DNA from: an uncultured Clostridium sp.
Lineage (GTDB): Bacteria; Bacillota; Clostridia; Lachnospirales; Lachnospiraceae
NCBI GenBank assembly: GCA_902464345.1
Contig: CABQJA010000032.1
Span: forward strand, 1-17,262
Reading direction: 5' to 3'
DNA: 17,262 nucleotides
A program made the position numbers and the translations under genes. Positions 15,040 to 17,262 of this stretch are shown here, in pieces. Within the stretch, counting starts at the first letter, position 1, and every line of letters begins with the position of its first letter. The notes under the pieces were generated by a model. The model was not told the DNA's origin. It was given only the letters and a program-made list of their open reading frames with translations, and ran no database searches.

Positions 15040-15049
15040 TAACGATATA
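15020..15049. repeat. Three GATATA repeats at 12-bp spacing over the -10 region
   Basis: GATATA occurs at 15020-15025, 15032-15037 and 15044-15049, each exactly 12 bp from the next. The middle copy overlaps the -10 box. The last two copies extend to CGATATAA. Even spacing suggests either a repressor operator array or duplication of the -10 element. Confidence 0.5.
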
Positions 15050-15084
15050 ACTGCAAGCATGGATCAGATCAGTTTAATTGCAGT
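15050..15084 (+). repeat. Inverted repeat in the lipoprotein 5' leader
   Basis: ACTGCAA (15050-15056) and TTGCAGT (15078-15084) are perfect 7-bp arms around 21 nt. They would form a leader hairpin that ends about 20 nt before the ribosome site at 15105-15112. A regulatory role is possible but unproven. Confidence 0.35.
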
Positions 15085-15118
15085 CATGAGAGGATAAAGG
15101 GGAAAGAGGTGGCTATAT

Positions 15119-16699
15119 ATGAAGCATTACAGAAAAGGAATCGTTTTATGTCTGGCAGCGGCACTGATGCTGACGGGATGTCAGATGCAGCCGGGCAGAG
15201 GAACAGAGTCTGTGAATAATAGCTCGGAGGAAGGCAAGAAGACAGAAGAGGCGAAGACGGAGGGAGTTACAGAGCAGGAGAATCAGGAGGAAACCGGAAC
15301 AATCCGGCTGCGGGTAGAGCATCATTCCTATGATAGCCCGGTGGATCCGGGGGATGGTGCCTCCTTTTTCGGAGAATATGATACTTTGCGGGTGATCGGG
15401 ACAGAGCCGGGATCTGCAATTATACAGGCCCTGCAGACCTGGGCGGATGCGTATGAGGAGAATTTTCTGAGTGAGGCAGCTACATATGCAGATGAGGCCA
15501 AAAACGATACCTATGCACAGGAAAGCGGTAACTCTTATTATTTAAATAGCGGGATTAAGACAGAACGGATAGACTCTCAGGTAGTTAGCTTAAGTCTGGA
15601 TAACGGTTCTTATCGCGGTGGCGTACATGGAGATTATTGGACGAGCGGTGTGACCTTTGATACCCGTACCGGAAAACAGCTGACACTTTCGGATCTGGGG
15701 GATGTACAGAATGAATTGAAGGATTACCTGTGGAAGCAGCTGGAGCCGGATTCGGATGAGTATTTCGAGAACAGTGAGCAGTCACTGGAGGAGCTGATCC
15801 AGGCAGGCGATATCTGCTGGTATCTGACCGGACAGGGGATACAGACTGTAATTAATCCGTATGAGATTGCACCGTTTGCTGCCGGACAGTTCCGGGTGCT
15901 GGTACCGTATGAAGCACTGACCGAAATGAAGGCAGATTATATACCGGACCAGAATATGCGGGGAATCGACTGGGGAACGCTTCCGGAGGGATCCGTCTAT
16001 GAACAGGATATGGATGGCGACGGAAGTGCGGATACCTTATCCATTCGGGTTGATTACGGAGATGAGAATAACACGGATGCAGTGACGATTTGTTATAATA
16101 CGGCAGAGCTTACCCTGACCGAGACGTTGGGAATGACATCCGCATATATTTGTAAAGACAATGATACGTATTATCTGCTGCTGACCACGTACGGATATGA
16201 TGATTACCAGACCACACGGTTATATGAATTTCCGGCCGGAGAACCCGTAGAGGTATTCCGTCTGGATGGAGGAAGCGTTCAGGGATGCTCCCAGGATGGA
16301 ATCTGGATGCAGGAAATCATTGAACGGCTGGGAACTTATTTCGGATACCGGTATTATACATTACAGGATGGTACATTGAAGATACAGTCGGATATCTACG
16401 AACTGACCAATACGAATGATTCAGAGTATCGCAAGGGAATCACACCGAATCAGGATATTCCGGTCCGGATGCAGCAGGAAAAGGATGGATCGCTGGAGGA
16501 TTCTACACTGCAGGCAGGAATCACGATCTATCCGGTCACCATTCAGGAGCATCCGGAAAGCGGAACTTCCACCATCGGATTTGAGCTGATCGATGGAACC
16601 TATGGGGAACTTGAGGTTCAGATCGATGAAGATGGAAGACAATATGTGAACGGTATCGAGCAGACGGAGCTGTTCGATGACCTGCCATATGCCGGTTAA
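15119..16699 (+). CDS. Lipoprotein with DUF3298/RsiV-like domain
   Basis: This 526-residue exported protein has a lipoprotein signal peptide: basic start, hydrophobic core and lipobox LTGC with lipidated Cys21. A disordered Glu/Lys/Thr-rich linker of about 40 residues follows. The region around 60-265 matches the DUF4163/DUF3298 pattern known from RsiV and PdaC: SLSLDNGSYRGGVHGDYW (157-174), TFDTRTGKQLTLSDL (179-193) and INPYEIAPFAAGQFRVLVPY (245-264). An Asp-rich loop, DMDGDGSAD (297-305), resembles calcium-binding DxDGDG loops. The C-terminal half (about 300-526) is a beta-rich region I do not recognise. No anti-sigma motif or sigma gene adjoins it, so it is probably a cell-surface protein that binds a wall-related ligand. 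The start has an AGAGGTGG site 6 nt upstream. Confidence 0.82.
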   Translation: MKHYRKGIVLCLAAALMLTGCQMQPGRGTESVNNSSEEGKKTEEAKTEGVTEQENQEETGTIRLRVEHHSYDSPVDPGDGASFFGEYDTLRVIGTEPGSAIIQALQTWADAYEENFLSEAATYADEAKNDTYAQESGNSYYLNSGIKTERIDSQVVSLSLDNGSYRGGVHGDYWTSGVTFDTRTGKQLTLSDLGDVQNELKDYLWKQLEPDSDEYFENSEQSLEELIQAGDICWYLTGQGIQTVINPYEIAPFAAGQFRVLVPYEALTEMKADYIPDQNMRGIDWGTLPEGSVYEQDMDGDGSADTLSIRVDYGDENNTDAVTICYNTAELTLTETLGMTSAYICKDNDTYYLLLTTYGYDDYQTTRLYEFPAGEPVEVFRLDGGSVQGCSQDGIWMQEIIERLGTYFGYRYYTLQDGTLKIQSDIYELTNTNDSEYRKGITPNQDIPVRMQQEKDGSLEDSTLQAGITIYPVTIQEHPESGTSTIGFELIDGTYGELEVQIDEDGRQYVNGIEQTELFDDLPYAG

Positions 16700-16703
16700 G
16701 GCA

Positions 16704-17262
16704 TTAGCGGCAGGCACGGATCCGGTCCAGAACCGCTTCTGTGATATGGAGATTGCCACGGCCGATACCGAGATCGATATCCGGCTTATTTGCACCGTGG
16801 AAATCCGAACCGCCTGACACAACAAGATGATATTTGGTAGCCATGGAACGAAGCTTGTCACTCTGAGAGATATTCTGGGAAGAGTGATAGGCTTCGATGC
16901 CTTTTAAACCAAGTGGGATCAGGGTCTGCACCAGTGTTTCAATCTCATTCCAACCCATATTGTAGAGGTTTGGATGTGCAAGGATCGGGATACCGCCTGC
17001 CTGTGTGATCAGGGGAAGAGAAAGTTCCGGTGTGACCTGCGGCTTCGGCAGGTAGTACGGACATCCGACGCCGACATAGCGTTTGAAAGCGGCATTCTTA
17101 TCCTTACAGTAACCCTTCTCAGTCAGAACTCTGGCGAAATGGGCCCTGGTGATCACGCTGCCCGGATTTCCGGCCTGTAATTCTTCTAAGGATATTTCAA
17201 TGCCGTCCCTGCGGAACAGCTCGATCATATCCAGATTCCGCTGCATGCGGGCAGCTTCCAGC
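16704..17262 (-). CDS. PHP-domain phosphoesterase, 5' end beyond window
   Basis: About 185 C-terminal residues of a PHP (polymerase and histidinol phosphatase) superfamily protein are present; the frame stays open to the window edge, so the N-terminal metal-binding HxH part is missing here. An ATG at 17246 is internal, not the true start. Motifs visible are PGSVITRAHFARVL, GGIPILAHPNLYNMG, LKGIEAYHSSQN and VVSGGSDFHG, which carry later metal-binding His/Asp/Glu residues. The order and the inserted helical region resemble the YciV/RNase AM type (nucleoside 3',5'-bisphosphate phosphatase or 5'-3' exonuclease). Activity on nucleotides is therefore likely but not certain. It converges on the lipoprotein gene, with 4 bp between the stop codons. 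Confidence 0.88.
   Translation of the reverse strand, partial: LEAARMQRNLDMIELFRRDGIEISLEELQAGNPGSVITRAHFARVLTEKGYCKDKNAAFKRYVGVGCPYYLPKPQVTPELSLPLITQAGGIPILAHPNLYNMGWNEIETLVQTLIPLGLKGIEAYHSSQNISQSDKLRSMATKYHLVVSGGSDFHGANKPDIDLGIGRGNLHITEAVLDRIRACR

Noticed and set aside
15069..15077. TCAGTTTAA as a LytTR half-site upstream of the lipoprotein gene
   Set aside because: It fits the half-site pattern at eight of nine positions, but no partner half-site exists 21-22 bp on either side, and it lies downstream of the -10 box.
16682..16720. TGCC/GGCA pairings at the convergent gene junction as a bidirectional terminator
   Set aside because: The possible stem is short and interrupted, and no T-run follows on either strand.

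Overview
The window looks like chromosome from a Gram-positive Clostridia, most likely a member of the Lachnospiraceae. This is inferred from gene content (HflX, Tgt and YajC together, AgrC/AgrA-type signalling, YczE-like membrane protein), strong purine-rich Shine-Dalgarno sites, TTGACN/TATAAT promoters and heavy use of CGG/CGA arginine codons. No rRNA, tRNA, CRISPR, insertion sequence or phage gene was seen. All genes but the last are on the + strand and coding density is high.

Positions 1-5432 hold five + strand genes with short gaps: an AGCS-type sodium:amino-acid symporter, a class I SAM methyltransferase, a YczE/YitT-like membrane protein, a tRNA-dihydrouridine synthase family protein and a glycerol-1-phosphate dehydrogenase family protein. 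Two hairpins without clear U-tracts lie in the first gaps. A clear sigma-A promoter at 5444-5471 then opens a second unit: proC, a membrane-anchored TPR protein, hflX, tgt and yajC. That unit closes at a 12-bp, GAAA-tetraloop terminator at 9992-10026.

Positions 10139-14351 are the most unusual part. They hold a compact HPK10-type histidine kinase with one membrane segment and all catalytic motifs intact, followed by two paralogous seven-segment membrane proteins that flank a LytTR response regulator. The two membrane proteins have the architecture of AgrC-like receptors. However, both have lost the phospho-accepting histidine, the N-box asparagines and the G-box glycines, and both carry the same replacement motifs. 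The layout suggests a split sensing system in which receptor-like pseudokinases work with a separate, nearly sensor-less kinase to control one regulator. No agrB- or agrD-like gene lies beside it.

Downstream, two 9-bp direct repeats separated by 12 bp (14373-14402) have the geometry of a LytTR binding site. They sit ahead of a -10 element and a gene for a 150-residue protein with a predicted HTH-like region, which is the probable local target of the regulator. A lipoprotein gene with a DUF3298/RsiV-like domain follows from its own strong promoter (15011-15039), which is overlaid by three GATATA repeats at exact 12-bp spacing. The window ends inside a convergent PHP-domain phosphoesterase gene whose stop codon lies only 4 bp from the lipoprotein stop codon.
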